A stretch of 46,890 nucleotides of DNA from NCBI GenBank assembly GCA_016931315.1, contig JAFGFB010000243.1, forward strand, positions 1-46,890. Direction: 5' to 3'. Within the stretch, counting starts at the first letter, position 1. Each line of letters opens with the position of its first letter. Position numbers and translations under genes: made by a program. Below, in pieces: positions 1 to 10,435 of this stretch. Source of the stretch: Anaerolineae bacterium (lineage in GTDB: Bacteria; Chloroflexota; Anaerolineae; B4-G1; SLSP01). The notes beneath the pieces were generated by a model. That model worked only from the letters and a program-made list of their open reading frames with translations. It searched no databases and was not told where the DNA came from.

Positions 1-65
1 GGTTCCCTCCGGTTCGGTGGTGTGGTAACCTTACTGTACCTGAGTCTACCTGGTTTTCAACTCAT

Positions 66-1547
66 TTGAAACACACCCATTTGATTTACGCACTCGCAAT
101 CGCGGATATGGCCAAGGGTACGGCTCAGCCGGGGCTGCTGCGCGGGTGGGGCATGAGTTTGGGTATTGCTGCCCTGATAGCTGGCATGTTGATGTTGGCG
201 TATTTTTTCACCGGAGCGGTACCCACTCGACGCCAGATTGTGCGGCAACGGCTTGAGGCGGCGCGTCAGGGTGGTTCTATGTTGTATCTGTCCGATATGG
301 GGTTGCGAGAAATTCCCGAAGAGGTTTGGGGCCTATCACATCTGACGGCGCTTTATCTTGACGGGAATAGACTGCGGTTACTGCCGCCAGAAATCGGTCG
401 TCTGGAAAATCTTCAGCGGCTTTATCTTAGTACCAATCGTTTGGAATCCCTGCCGCCGGAGATTGGCATGCTGGCGCGTCTGGAATGGCTCGATCTGGAC
501 GTGAACCGGCTGCAATCTTTGCCGCCAGAGATGGCGCGCTTGCAGCAGCTGAGCCATCTCAAACTCGAGTACAATCGTTTCACGGCTTTCCCGTCTGTGG
601 TTTTAGAGCTTCCTAATCTGGAATTGCTTTTCCTCTCCGGTAATCGCATGGGTGATTTGCCACCCGTTATCCTGGAACGCGCTGCACAGGGGGATCTTAC
701 GTTGTGGTATCAACCCCGCGCTTCGCGTGTGGATTGGGCCTCTATCAGTGTGATTTTCTTTTGCTTCATTTTGCCTGTGGGGGCTTCCTGGCTTGTCAAT
801 CGGTGGTGGACGGCACGTGAGCAGCGGCAGCAGCAAGCAGCGAGTCAGGAAGGGCTGGTCTATCCAATCCCCCCTATGTTTCGGCAGCCGGCACTTTTTG
901 TGCTACTGACGCTGGCAGCAGTGAGCATGTTTGTGGCGATAGCCTCATTCTCTGGTGGAATGACGAAGGAAGCGGGGTGGGGGATTCCACTATTGTTCTC
1001 TCCGTTGATGTTGGGAGCGCTGGTATTGCTCCTGCATCATACAGGGCTGGTGTTACTCAAGCATGATGGCATTGCACTGCGTCGTGGAAGACGGGAGCGT
1101 TTCCTGCCCTATTCATCCATCACAACGGTGCACTCGCTACCTGCATTAAGGGTCAAGAGTGAGAGTCAGACGTTGCGCATTCCACGCACGGTGCATGACC
1201 TCCCCATGCTCTATGAAACCTTAATGGTTCGCATTTCACCGGCGGCGCGGCAGGCTTCGTTGACTCGTGCATCGCGGGATTCGGCTTGCGCTCCTGATTC
1301 AGCTGAGGATGCCATTCGTTTTAGTGTTCCACGTGGTGTTTGGGGGTTTTACGTTGGTGGAACTATTCTCTTCACCGTAGTTTATCTGGGTATCGCTTTG
1401 ATAGGGCTTTGGATTTCCCTGGCGCGTGGTGATGTGCCTCCCTTTACCTGGCGTTCGTTGTGGGATACGTTGATTATATTTTTGCTGGTAAGCGTGCTAT
1501 TCTTGCCAGCATTAATCTGGATTCTGCGCAGTTTTTTTACCGCGTAG
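66..1547 (+). CDS. Leucine-rich-repeat membrane protein
   Basis: About six LRR units (LTALYLDGNRLRLLPPEIGRLENLQRLYLSTNRLESLPPEIG...) between an N-terminal TM segment and several C-terminal TM segments. The start codon is uncertain; an internal ATG is possible. Confidence 0.75.
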   Translation: MKHTHLIYALAIADMAKGTAQPGLLRGWGMSLGIAALIAGMLMLAYFFTGAVPTRRQIVRQRLEAARQGGSMLYLSDMGLREIPEEVWGLSHLTALYLDGNRLRLLPPEIGRLENLQRLYLSTNRLESLPPEIGMLARLEWLDLDVNRLQSLPPEMARLQQLSHLKLEYNRFTAFPSVVLELPNLELLFLSGNRMGDLPPVILERAAQGDLTLWYQPRASRVDWASISVIFFCFILPVGASWLVNRWWTAREQRQQQAASQEGLVYPIPPMFRQPALFVLLTLAAVSMFVAIASFSGGMTKEAGWGIPLLFSPLMLGALVLLLHHTGLVLLKHDGIALRRGRRERFLPYSSITTVHSLPALRVKSESQTLRIPRTVHDLPMLYETLMVRISPAARQASLTRASRDSACAPDSAEDAIRFSVPRGVWGFYVGGTILFTVVYLGIALIGLWISLARGDVPPFTWRSLWDTLIIFLLVSVLFLPALIWILRSFFTA

Positions 1548-1571
1548 GGGCCTTTCAGAATCAAACAACCT

Positions 1572-1856
1572 GTGGCACTGGAACTGCACCCACAGTCATT
1601 GCGCTACCGCTTTCCCTTTTGCCCCTGGCAAATGCGCCCGGCCAGCGATTTGCAGCGTATTTGGGTGGAGAGTACACCGGTCGAGGTCCGGGTGCGGACG
1701 GATGGGGCAATGATCTCTCAGATGGTAACGCGGGTTATGCTGCTTCTCGAGTTCAGTAATAATGTGCGTTTGGTTGTGGACCAGGAGCGCGCCATGCAAT
1801 TGGACACCTCGGTGGAACAGCTGCGCGAGATATTCAAACAGGTGTATGGGAAATAG
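1572..1856 (+). CDS. Small hypothetical protein (GTG start)
   Basis: Open frame just after the LRR gene; family not recognised. Ends at a TAG that is in frame with the following phosphotransferase relic. Confidence 0.35.
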   Translation: MALELHPQSLRYRFPFCPWQMRPASDLQRIWVESTPVEVRVRTDGAMISQMVTRVMLLLEFSNNVRLVVDQERAMQLDTSVEQLREIFKQVYGK

Positions 1857-2111
1857 GTCGCAGCCCTTATCCATGGGGACTTCACGACTGACAATGTGTT
1901 GGTTGTTGAGGGACGAATCACGGGTATCATTGACTGGTCTGGCGGCGCGATGGGTGATCCGCGGTATGACCTGGTGCTGGCTTTCGATTTGGACCAGGAA
2001 GAAGTGGCTTTGACAGCTGAGGAAAGGGCTGCTTTTTACGCCGGTTACGGCAGAGACCCGCTCAGCAAATGGGAACAGCAGCATTTTCCGGATCTGTACG
2101 AACTCTATTAG
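1857..2111 (+). pseudogene. C-terminal remnant of an aminoglycoside phosphotransferase (APH)-like kinase
   Basis: Reads VAALIHGDFTTDNVLVVEGRITGIIDWSGGAMGDPRYDLVLAF: catalytic-loop HGD..(T)DN, IIDW and GDPxYDL motifs, with no N-lobe upstream. Confidence 0.75.
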
Positions 2112-2149
2112 GGCTTTCTCTTAACATCTTTTCAGGAGTCTCTCACGTT

Positions 2150-2872
2150 ATGCAACTCTACTTCATTCGCCATGGGCAGTCGGAAAACAATCTCATTTGG
2201 GAACAGACCGGTTCAGATGAGGGCCGCGACTCTGACCCTGACCTGACTGCCGTAGGGCAGCGGCAGGTGGGGCGCCTGGCGGCTTTTCTCTCCGCTCCGG
2301 GGACAGCGGGCGGCAATTCTGTGGCGGGACATCACAATGTCTCTGGATTTCAGCTGACACACCTGTATTGCAGTCCCATGGTGCGGGCGATTGAGACGGC
2401 GCTGCCTGCCGCGCGTGCGCTAGGGTTGCCGCTTGTTGTTTGGGAGGACTTTCACGAAACCGGGGGGATTTTCTATAACGATGCCGAAACGCGAGAGCAG
2501 CACGGTCTTCCTGGAAGAACTCGCGCAGAATTTAGCTCACGCTTTCCGGAGTTGATCTTGCCCGAAACGGGCTGGGAGACCGGTTGGTGGAATCGCCCAT
2601 TTGAGAGCCGTGAGCAACGCCCCCCACGTGCGCAGCGTGTGTTGCAGACACTTCTGGAACGTCATGGGGGTACAGAGGACCACATTGCCGTTTTCAGCCA
2701 TGCTGGATTCTACAACCATCTGCTACGGATTGTGTTCGACATGCCTGGAGATACCGTGATATGGTTTGAGCTCCAGAATACCGGTATCACACGCATTGAT
2801 TTTCATTCAGACCGTCAACGTGTTGTTTACGCCAATCGGATAGACTTCCTGCCCAGACACTTGCTGACATAG
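2150..2872 (+). CDS. Histidine phosphatase (phosphoglycerate mutase-like) family protein
   Basis: MQLYFIRHGQSENN (RHG motif) at the N-terminus and FSHAGF later. ATG at 2150 preferred over the longer ORF start at 2069. Confidence 0.85.
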   Translation: MQLYFIRHGQSENNLIWEQTGSDEGRDSDPDLTAVGQRQVGRLAAFLSAPGTAGGNSVAGHHNVSGFQLTHLYCSPMVRAIETALPAARALGLPLVVWEDFHETGGIFYNDAETREQHGLPGRTRAEFSSRFPELILPETGWETGWWNRPFESREQRPPRAQRVLQTLLERHGGTEDHIAVFSHAGFYNHLLRIVFDMPGDTVIWFELQNTGITRIDFHSDRQRVVYANRIDFLPRHLLT

Positions 2873-2973
2873 ATACAGAGCTGTTTGGAGAAAGTTGGTT
2901 TTTTTCTACGATGGCAAACCTAGCTAGACTAACGGGCCTGTGGGCGATGCAGGAATGCAGAGGGGTAGTTTTT

Positions 2974-3010
2974 TGTGATTTTTGCGGGCTGTGCGCCCGC
3001 AAAAATCACA
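2974..3010. repeat. Perfect inverted repeat / hairpin (16-bp arms, 5-nt loop)
   Basis: TGTGATTTTTGCGGGC-tgtgc-GCCCGCAAAAATCACA in the intergenic region after the phosphatase gene. Confidence 0.85.
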
Positions 3011-3063
3011 CTTGCGGGGGAAGGCACAGAGGTTTTTTCAAGCTATCTAGCCAGTTTTGCCAC

Positions 3064-3122
3064 TATAGTTTTTTTTGTGGTGAGGCTGCGCTCTACCGCA
3101 AAAAATCAATTGAAGAGAAAAT
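3064..3122 (+). repeat. Degenerate relative of the central hairpin of the dispersed element
   Basis: GTTTTTTTTGTGGTGAGGCtgcGCTCTACCGCAAAAAATCAATTGAAGAGAAA resembles TTGATTTTTGGCGGTGGGGCtttGCCCCACCGCCAAAAATCAATCAAAGAGAAGG; no TIRs found. Confidence 0.5.
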
Positions 3123-3134
3123 TTTCGCCGCTGA

Positions 3135-3143
3135 TGCTATAAT
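3135..3143 (+). promoter_or_regulatory. Extended -10 promoter candidate upstream of the FBPase gene
   Basis: TGCTATAAT about 65 bp upstream of the GTG start; no clear -35. Confidence 0.45.
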
Positions 3144-3207
3144 TGACTATGTCAGAGGTCAATGCGTCGCGATTGCATTTCCACTGTAATCGTAGGAGGT
3201 ACTTCAC

Positions 3208-4236
3208 GTGTTTTCCAAGATCATCACCATGGAGCAGCATATTCTTGAGCAGGAGCGCATGCATCCTGAAGCCACGGGAACCTTTACCAACCTTCTCTAT
3301 GATATTGCACTAGCTGCCAAAATCATCTCTCGGGAGATTCGCCGTGCTGGTCTTGGCAACATCCTCGGTGAAGCGGGTACGATCAATATTCAGGGTGAAG
3401 AGCAGATGCGATTGGATGTTTTCGCCAATGAGACCTTCATCCGCATGAACAGCTATACCGGGCGTGTGGGGGTCATGGCAACGGAAGAGTTGGAAAGCAT
3501 CGTCAGCATTGTCCCCGACAATCCTGCCATGGCGGGTGGCAAATACGTGCTCATCTTCGATCCCGTGGATGGCTCTTCCAATATTGCCGCGAATGTGAGT
3601 GTGGGGACTATCTTTTCCATCTACCGGCGCAAATCTCCGCTTGGAGCTCCGGGCACGGTAGAGGATTGCCTTCAACCGGGGCATGATATGGTCGCTGCCG
3701 GGTATGTGTTGTATGGATCGAGCACCATGTTGGTCTACACTGCCGGCAATGGCGTCCATGGCTTCACCCTGGAGCCTAGTCTCGGTGAGTTTTTGCTTTC
3801 GCATCCGGCGATTTGCACGCCGGCGCTGCCTCGTTATAGCAGCGCTAATGTTTCGTATGAGCGTTTATGGAGTTCTGGTGTGCAGCGTTTCCATCGCTAC
3901 CTGCAGGGGATGGAAGCTGAGAAGCCGCCTGTGGGACTTTCCTCTCGTTATGTTGGTTCGCTTGTGGCGGATTTCCACCGCAACCTGCTCAATGGCGGTG
4001 TTTTCTATTATCCATCCAGTTATGCTGATCCGGCTAATCCACATCCTAAGTTGCGCCTCCTTTATGAGGCGGCGCCGCTCGGGTATATCGCCAATCATGC
4101 GGGAGGTTATGCCTCGGATGGAACCCAGGATATTCTGGATATTGTGCCCACTGAATTGCATCAGCGGACGGCGCTTTTCATTGGCGACTGCACGCTTGTC
4201 CAGAAAGCTGAAGAATTCATACGGCAGTATGGGTGA
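3208..4236 (+). CDS. fbp: Class I fructose-1,6-bisphosphatase
   Basis: [49 protein letters not shown] and an [19 protein letters not shown]-type C-terminus; GTG start after TAGGAGGT. Confidence 0.92.
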   Translation: MFSKIITMEQHILEQERMHPEATGTFTNLLYDIALAAKIISREIRRAGLGNILGEAGTINIQGEEQMRLDVFANETFIRMNSYTGRVGVMATEELESIVSIVPDNPAMAGGKYVLIFDPVDGSSNIAANVSVGTIFSIYRRKSPLGAPGTVEDCLQPGHDMVAAGYVLYGSSTMLVYTAGNGVHGFTLEPSLGEFLLSHPAICTPALPRYSSANVSYERLWSSGVQRFHRYLQGMEAEKPPVGLSSRYVGSLVADFHRNLLNGGVFYYPSSYADPANPHPKLRLLYEAAPLGYIANHAGGYASDGTQDILDIVPTELHQRTALFIGDCTLVQKAEEFIRQYG

Positions 4237-4313
4237 GCAGATTTTGCTTGCTCGCCTTTCCGCTTTAGCAATGTGATCCTTAAGTTTGTTTTTCAATTAC
4301 AAGGAGGTCATTC

Positions 4314-5174
4314 ATGATTGCGAAAAAAGCTTTTGGCCGGACCGGTCACATGAGCACACGCGTGCTCTTTGGGGCAGCAGCTCTTGGCGGTGTCTCACAG
4401 GAGGAGGCGGACCAGGTCCTCGCGCTGCTGCTACGTTACGGTATCAACCACATTGATACCGCGCATTCCTACGGAAAAGCGGAACTCCTTATCGGGCCCT
4501 GGATGCCCGAGCACCGTGATAAGTTCTTTCTGGCTACCAAAACAGAACAGCGCACTTACGACGGCGCCTGGGCTGAATTGGAAACCTCGTTGGAACTGCT
4601 TAAGACCGACCACATTGATCTCTGGCAGATGCACGTGCTCATTACCGAAGAGGGCTGGCAGACGGCGATGGGGGCCGATGGAGCACTAAAGGCCTTCATC
4701 CAGGCACGCGAGCAAGGCATTGTTCGCTTCCTTGGCGTCACGGGGCATGAGTTGATCGTGCCGCAGATGCATTTGCGCAGTCTGGAACGTTTTGATTTCG
4801 ACGCAGTGCTCTTGCCTTACAATTATGTGCTGATGCAGAATTCGCAGTATGCCGCCGACTTCGAGACGTTGCTGGCGGCCTGTGCTGCCCGCGATGTGGC
4901 CGTGCAGACTATCAAATCGCTTTGCCGCAGCCCCTGGCCCTCAAATGTGACGCGCAACCGCAGCACGTGGTATCAACCACTCGAGACACAGGAAGCGATT
5001 GACAAAGCGGTGCATTGGATTCTGGGCGATGACCGCGTTTTCCTCAATAGCGTCGGGGATATTCACCTGCTGCCGCAGGTACTGGAAGCAGCCGCGAATT
5101 TCCAACAACGCCCTTCTGATGCGGAGATGGCGGCGTTGGTGGAAGAGCAGGCTATGAGTCCGTTGTTTGTTTAG
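4314..5174 (+). CDS. Aldo/keto reductase family oxidoreductase
   Basis: [44 protein letters not shown]. Confidence 0.85.
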   Translation: MIAKKAFGRTGHMSTRVLFGAAALGGVSQEEADQVLALLLRYGINHIDTAHSYGKAELLIGPWMPEHRDKFFLATKTEQRTYDGAWAELETSLELLKTDHIDLWQMHVLITEEGWQTAMGADGALKAFIQAREQGIVRFLGVTGHELIVPQMHLRSLERFDFDAVLLPYNYVLMQNSQYAADFETLLAACAARDVAVQTIKSLCRSPWPSNVTRNRSTWYQPLETQEAIDKAVHWILGDDRVFLNSVGDIHLLPQVLEAAANFQQRPSDAEMAALVEEQAMSPLFV

Positions 5175-5249
5175 CCTCGAGGGCTTCGGTATACGTTTCC
5201 TGGTTGGGGATTGCCAGGCGCTGACTTTTCGAAAGGAGTGTGACTGACC

Positions 5250-6263
5250 ATGGAATATCGTTTTCTGGGGCGCACAGGCATGAAGGTGAGCGAGCTCTGT
5301 CTGGGGGCCATGACCTTTGGACGGGAGACGCCACAAGACGAGAGCTATGCGCTGCTTTCGCGGTTCGTCGAGGCAGGGGGGAATTTCATTGATACGGCAG
5401 ATGTTTACAGCCGCGGAGTTTCAGAGGCAATCCTGGGCCGGTGGCTCAAGGGTCAATCGCGTGATAGCCTCGTGATTGCTACCAAGGTCCGCTGGTCTAT
5501 GGGGGAAGGCCCTAATGATGTGGGCTTGAGCCGCAAACACCTTCTGGCATCGGTTGAAGCCAGTTTGCGCCGTCTGGATACGGATTATATAGACCTCTAT
5601 CAAATTCATGGTTGGGATCCCGGTACACCGCTTGAGGAGACTCTGAGTACGCTTGATCGTTTGGTGCAGAGTGGCAAAGTGCGCTACATCGGTGCGAGCA
5701 ATATCACTGGTTGGCAGTTGCAAAAAGCTGTGGACCTGAGCCGCACCATGCATTGGGAGAGTTTTTGCTGTCTGCAGCCCCTCTATAACTTGCTGGACCG
5801 TTCGGTGGAATGGGAACTCCTACCCGTTTGTGCTAATGAGGGCATGGGTGTGATTCCGTGGAGCCCTCTGCGCGGGGGTTGGCTCAGCGGCAGGTATTTC
5901 CGGGGCATGAGCGCTCCTCCGGAAGGCAGTCGGGTTGAGACGGCTGAGAAACACGGTTGGAGCGAAGCCTGGAGTGCGTATGCTACTGAACAGACCTGGA
6001 CCGTGTTGGATCACCTCTTTGCCGTGGCGAAGGAAACCGGTAAGACGCCACCCCAAATCGCCCTGCGCTGGCTTTTACAGCGTCCTGGCGTTACCGCGCC
6101 GATCATCGGTGTACGGACGATGCGGCATCTGGAAGACAACCTCGGTGCTGTAGGCTGGACGCTGGATTCCGCGCTGATGAAAAGGCTGACGCTTGCCGGC
6201 GAATCTCCATTGCCCTATCCCCATAGTTTCCTGGCGCTTCAGGATGATCGCACGCGCGTGTAG
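5250..6263 (+). CDS. Aldo/keto reductase
   Basis: [71 protein letters not shown]. Confidence 0.92.
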   Translation: MEYRFLGRTGMKVSELCLGAMTFGRETPQDESYALLSRFVEAGGNFIDTADVYSRGVSEAILGRWLKGQSRDSLVIATKVRWSMGEGPNDVGLSRKHLLASVEASLRRLDTDYIDLYQIHGWDPGTPLEETLSTLDRLVQSGKVRYIGASNITGWQLQKAVDLSRTMHWESFCCLQPLYNLLDRSVEWELLPVCANEGMGVIPWSPLRGGWLSGRYFRGMSAPPEGSRVETAEKHGWSEAWSAYATEQTWTVLDHLFAVAKETGKTPPQIALRWLLQRPGVTAPIIGVRTMRHLEDNLGAVGWTLDSALMKRLTLAGESPLPYPHSFLALQDDRTRV

Positions 6264-6269
6264 GGCATT

Positions 6270-7136
6270 ATGATTCGCCGCAGTAAATACCGGCGACTTC
6301 TGGCGCTCAGTGTCGGTTTACTCGCACTGTTGCTGCTTTCGGGTGCGCTACGGTCGCTTACCCTCCACCCTGGTCGTCCTTTTATGCTCGATTTTTCGTG
6401 GATAATGGACTTCGAAACTTACGGGGGTGAGGTGCGTGCTGAGTGGCTGTTTGTCGCGCTGCGAATTCTGGTGTTGACCTCGTTCGTGCTGGCGCCTTTG
6501 GCGTTGATTATGGCTCTTTTGGACCGGCGTCTGCGGCGGCGTGTTTTGCGGAGCGTGCTTTTTCTGGTGATGTTGACGCTCGCTGCGTGGGCCATTCAAA
6601 CTGCGCAGCGCCTGCCTCTGACACCTCAGGAGCGACAGCCAGAAGAGATAGCCGATATTCCCGAGGCTGAAGCACTGGACCTCGACGCTTTTTCAGCGCC
6701 TTCTGGGATGGTAGTCTGGTCTGTAAGTGTGGGGGTAGCGTTGTTGTTGGTCGCTGTGATTGGCGGCGCCGTGTGGATGCTCTGGCATCGCAACCCGCAC
6801 GAGACCTTACCCCTCAGATTGCTGGCTCAAGAGGCCGAAGTCGCGCTCGAGGCGCTGCGGGAGGGCGGCGACCTGCGTAATGTCATCATCCGTTGCTATG
6901 CCGAAATGGAAAGGGTGGTTTCAGAGACACGTGGGCTTCAACGCCAGGACGCGATGACAGTACGGGAGTTCGAACAGCAATTGCAGCGTTTGGGGTTGCC
7001 TCACGAACCGGTCGCGAGCCTGGTACAGCTCTTTGAAGCCGCGCGTTATGGGATGCGTGCTCCAGGGGTAGCTGAGGAGCAAAGTGCCATTACCTGCTTG
7101 AGTGCCATTGTTGTGGCATGTCGGGAGCGTGCATGA
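6270..7136 (+). CDS. DUF4129-like membrane protein (copy 1)
   Basis: TM segments followed by a cytoplasmic domain VIIRCYAEMERVVSETRGLQRQDAMTVREFEQQLQRLGLP...FEAARYG. Confidence 0.7.
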   Translation: MIRRSKYRRLLALSVGLLALLLLSGALRSLTLHPGRPFMLDFSWIMDFETYGGEVRAEWLFVALRILVLTSFVLAPLALIMALLDRRLRRRVLRSVLFLVMLTLAAWAIQTAQRLPLTPQERQPEEIADIPEAEALDLDAFSAPSGMVVWSVSVGVALLLVAVIGGAVWMLWHRNPHETLPLRLLAQEAEVALEALREGGDLRNVIIRCYAEMERVVSETRGLQRQDAMTVREFEQQLQRLGLPHEPVASLVQLFEAARYGMRAPGVAEEQSAITCLSAIVVACRERA

Positions 7137-7777
7137 AAAAACTGCCCCCCGGATTCTGGCTTCTGATGCTTTTGTTAGGGCTGCCTCTCGCAATCCTCCT
7201 TGGTTGGCTACTACGTGATTTGATTCGCGAGTTGGTTGTTGTCCCCATCGCCTATTTCCTGTGGTCTCTGGGGCGTGTTTTCGAAAGTCTTCCGCAGACG
7301 ATTATATGGGGCGTGCTGGTTTTCGGCGCCCTGATGGTGGGCTTACGTTTGTTGGCGGGCACTATGGTGCTTCCACCCCCTGCTCCTTTACCTTCGGATG
7401 CGGGGGGACGAGTTTCGGAGTGGTTGCGTTGGCTGGATTTAACCCGCCGTGGAGTATATTCTCGGGACGGATTGGCACGTCACCTTGGAGATGTGGGGGT
7501 TGCGGTGCTGGCGCACCAACAGCGATGTACCCAGAGTGAAATGCGCTTGCGCATACGTGAAGGTGATTTTGACCTCCCGCAGCCCCTGAACCTTTATCTG
7601 CGTGCTGCTCTGGGGCGCGCTTCGTTGCGCCAGGATTCGTTATGGTCTCAGCTATTGCCTTTTCGGTTTCACCGTCCTCAGCCCGAGGTGGTTGGCGATG
7701 TAGAAGCGATGCTTGATTATCTTGAGGCTGCGCTGGACCTTGACGATCTTTCGCTGTTGCCCAGGGAGGATATGTGA
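7118..7777 (+). CDS. Membrane protein of the DUF4129/DUF58 cluster
   Basis: Overlaps the preceding and following genes; two N-terminal TM segments; similar in position and size to 10436-11017. Confidence 0.55.
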   Translation: MSGACMKKLPPGFWLLMLLLGLPLAILLGWLLRDLIRELVVVPIAYFLWSLGRVFESLPQTIIWGVLVFGALMVGLRLLAGTMVLPPPAPLPSDAGGRVSEWLRWLDLTRRGVYSRDGLARHLGDVGVAVLAHQQRCTQSEMRLRIREGDFDLPQPLNLYLRAALGRASLRQDSLWSQLLPFRFHRPQPEVVGDVEAMLDYLEAALDLDDLSLLPREDM

Positions 7778-9057
7778 GCCGCGCTTTGCTCCTGGGTCTG
7801 TTGGTCTTTGCGTTATTGCTTCTTGGCCTGGCGTTCTTGGATGGGCGCTTCTTCCTGCTGCTTATGCCATTGTTGGTTTATGTGGGCGCCGCATTGTTGC
7901 AAATGCCGGATACGATTCCCGTGCACGTCTACCGCAATTTGCAGTCCCTGGCGTTGCAGGAGGGAAACAGCACGGTTATGTATCTCGATCTGATTAATGA
8001 GGGGGCAGCGATTTCTGTGCTGGAGGTGCGAGACCAGGTTCCCGGTGGGTTGCATATCGTTGAGGGTTTTACGGGACTGGTTACAGCATTGCCATCCGGA
8101 GGCTCAGCGCAACTGGCTTATGCCTTGAAGGCGGCACGTGGCGCCTATGAGTTCCAGAGTGTCGCGGTCACAGTTAGTGAGACGCTGGGCTTGTTTCAGC
8201 GTACGGCGTGGCTGCCAGCTCATGCGCGCCTCATTGTCATGCCGCGGGCGCGGAGATTGCGGCCCTTGCCAATTCGTCCGCGCCGCACACTGGGGTTTGC
8301 CGGGCCGATTCCTTCGCGGCAAAGCGGCGTCGGGGTGGATTTCTACGGTGTGCGAGAGTATCAGCCCGGAGATCCACTGCGCCGTGTCAACTGGCATGTC
8401 ATGGCGCGGCGTCCGGATCGCCCTCACACAACCGAGTTCGAGCAAGAACGCATTGCGGACGTTGGGTTGATTCTTGATGTTCGCCGTCAAATTGCCTTGG
8501 AAATTCGGGGTGTTTCGCTGTTGGAGCACGGCGTTCACGCAACCGCCGCGTTGGCAGAGTCATTGTTGCATGATGGTCACCGGGTTGGGTTGCTGCTCTA
8601 CGGGCGTGGCATTGAATGGGTTTTTCCGGGTTATGGGCGATTGCAGCGTGAGCGTATTTTGCGTGCGCTGGCGAGCGCTGGACCAGGGGATAGTCAGGTC
8701 TTTGCCAGTCTGGATTTCTTCCCGGCACGTTTGTTTCCACCTCGCTCGCAGATGATTTTCATCAGTCCCTTGTTGGGTGAAGATCATCAGATGCTTTTCC
8801 GCCTTCAGGCGCAGGGTTATGCCGTGTTCGTCGTCAGCCCTGATCCCGTATCATTTGAAGTCGCATATCTATCTTCAGATCCTTTGTTGCCTGTGGCGAC
8901 CCGCATGGCGCAACTGGAGCGGCGTTTGTTGCTGCAACAATTGCGCCAAAAAGGGATTGCTGTGGCGGATTGGCCTGTGCACCAATCTTTGGATGATAGC
9001 ATCCATGCAGCCATGACGAGCGCCTGGCGCGCTAGATCGCTAATAGGGAGCCGATAA
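7774..9057 (+). CDS. DUF58 domain-containing protein (copy 1)
   Basis: GVDFYGVREYQPGDPLRRVNWHVMARRPDRPHTTEFEQERIADVGLILDVR matches the DUF58 core; GTGA overlap with the upstream gene. Confidence 0.88.
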   Translation: MSRALLLGLLVFALLLLGLAFLDGRFFLLLMPLLVYVGAALLQMPDTIPVHVYRNLQSLALQEGNSTVMYLDLINEGAAISVLEVRDQVPGGLHIVEGFTGLVTALPSGGSAQLAYALKAARGAYEFQSVAVTVSETLGLFQRTAWLPAHARLIVMPRARRLRPLPIRPRRTLGFAGPIPSRQSGVGVDFYGVREYQPGDPLRRVNWHVMARRPDRPHTTEFEQERIADVGLILDVRRQIALEIRGVSLLEHGVHATAALAESLLHDGHRVGLLLYGRGIEWVFPGYGRLQRERILRALASAGPGDSQVFASLDFFPARLFPPRSQMIFISPLLGEDHQMLFRLQAQGYAVFVVSPDPVSFEVAYLSSDPLLPVATRMAQLERRLLLQQLRQKGIAVADWPVHQSLDDSIHAAMTSAWRARSLIGSR

Positions 9058-9545
9058 TGAAAATCACACGCCAGATTTTTGGGGGAGCGGCAGTGTTGGC
9101 TGTGGGAGCGCCTGCTATTGGCGCTGCTTTGCAGGGCGTTTGGATCCTGGCTTTAGGATTTGGGGTGCTAGGACTTTTCTGGATTGGCTTTTCGCTGCGT
9201 TACCGGCTGATGGGTTTGGCTTTCGCTCTCTGTATTGCCGGAATTGCTTTTGCTGCTGTATTGGATGTTGGCATTGGCTGGTTGTTGGTGGGTATCATGG
9301 CGGCGTTGGCGGCCTGGGACCTCGAGGCTTTTGGCGCACGGATGGCGGGCGTCGCTCGCATCGAGCATGAGCACGCTCTTGTGCGGGATCATTTGCGGCA
9401 GTTGGGCTTGGTCTGCGGCGCCGGTCTGTTGTTGGCGACCCTGGCATCATTGGTTCGTATCAGGCTTAGCTTTGGCGTCGCCTTGGTGCTGGCTTCAATT
9501 GCGGTGTTGGGATTGGGTTACGTGCTGCGCGGAATTGGCGAATAA
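9057..9545 (+). CDS. Hypothetical membrane protein
   Basis: Multiple hydrophobic segments; start overlaps the upstream stop. Confidence 0.5.
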   Translation: MKITRQIFGGAAVLAVGAPAIGAALQGVWILALGFGVLGLFWIGFSLRYRLMGLAFALCIAGIAFAAVLDVGIGWLLVGIMAALAAWDLEAFGARMAGVARIEHEHALVRDHLRQLGLVCGAGLLLATLASLVRIRLSFGVALVLASIAVLGLGYVLRGIGE

Positions 9546-9563
9546 ACTGGTGGAGCTGATTAC

Positions 9564-10433
9564 TTGTCCATCCAATACCGCCGGAAACTGCTGATCGTAT
9601 TGAGCTTTGCCTGTGCTGCCCTTGTAATTGTGGCTGCGGCATTATCATCGCTCACGATGTTGCCAGCTCAGACCGCGCCGATTCTGCGCGAAACCAGGAC
9701 CGTTCCCGCAGTGCTGGATTTGAGCTGGTTGGTGGGCGTGACGCTGGCGTTGTATGTCCTGGGTTTTATTTTTCTGACACCTGCCAGTTTGCGCCGGCGA
9801 TTGGTCTACGCTGTGGTGGCGCTTGTGGGCATTGCGGCTTTGATTGTGCTGCTGGTTTGGTTGGCAGGCGCGACAGTCTTGGGGGTGCCTCCCACGCCTA
9901 CACCAGCACCTTTGACGCCAACGACTGAGTTGTTGGAGACATCTGTGCCGGAGACCGAAGAGCCGGTTATCGAAACTGCATCATTTACACCACCGCCCCG
10001 CTGGGTGGGTACGGTTATCACAGCAGGATCTGGGCTATTGTTGATAGCCGGAGCGTTGTTTATCCTGTGGCGCAGGCAGACGCAGATATCAGAGTCTCGA
10101 TTGTCCCCCTTGTTGCAGCTGGCTCGAGAGGCGCGTTTGGCTATAGATGCTCTGCAAGGCGGCGAAAATGTGCGGGAGGTTATTCTACGCTGTTACTTTG
10201 AGATGGTCTACGTCTTGGACGAGACGCGGGGGATACGCAGGGTGGAAACGGTGACACCACGGGAGTTTGCCGTGCAGCTGGCTGCACTGGGCTTGCCGGC
10301 AGCGCCGATCACAACGCTCACCGAACTTTTTGAGGCGGTTCGTTACGGTACGGGACCTGCGGATGCCGAGGCAGCGAAGCGTGCCATCACCAGCCTCACA
10401 GCGATTATTACCGCTTGCGAGGGGCAATCATGA
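9564..10433 (+). CDS. DUF4129-like membrane protein (copy 2)
   Basis: Same architecture and C-terminal motif as 6270-7136: VILRCYFEMVYVLDETRGIRRVETVTPREFAVQLAALGLP...FEAVRYG. Confidence 0.7.
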   Translation: MSIQYRRKLLIVLSFACAALVIVAAALSSLTMLPAQTAPILRETRTVPAVLDLSWLVGVTLALYVLGFIFLTPASLRRRLVYAVVALVGIAALIVLLVWLAGATVLGVPPTPTPAPLTPTTELLETSVPETEEPVIETASFTPPPRWVGTVITAGSGLLLIAGALFILWRRQTQISESRLSPLLQLAREARLAIDALQGGENVREVILRCYFEMVYVLDETRGIRRVETVTPREFAVQLAALGLPAAPITTLTELFEAVRYGTGPADAEAAKRAITSLTAIITACEGQS

Positions 10434-10435
10434 AA

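Noticed and set aside
2911-3189. 92-aa plus-strand ORF across the intergenic hairpins
   Set aside because: Covers the inverted repeats and fbp promoter; composition looks non-coding.
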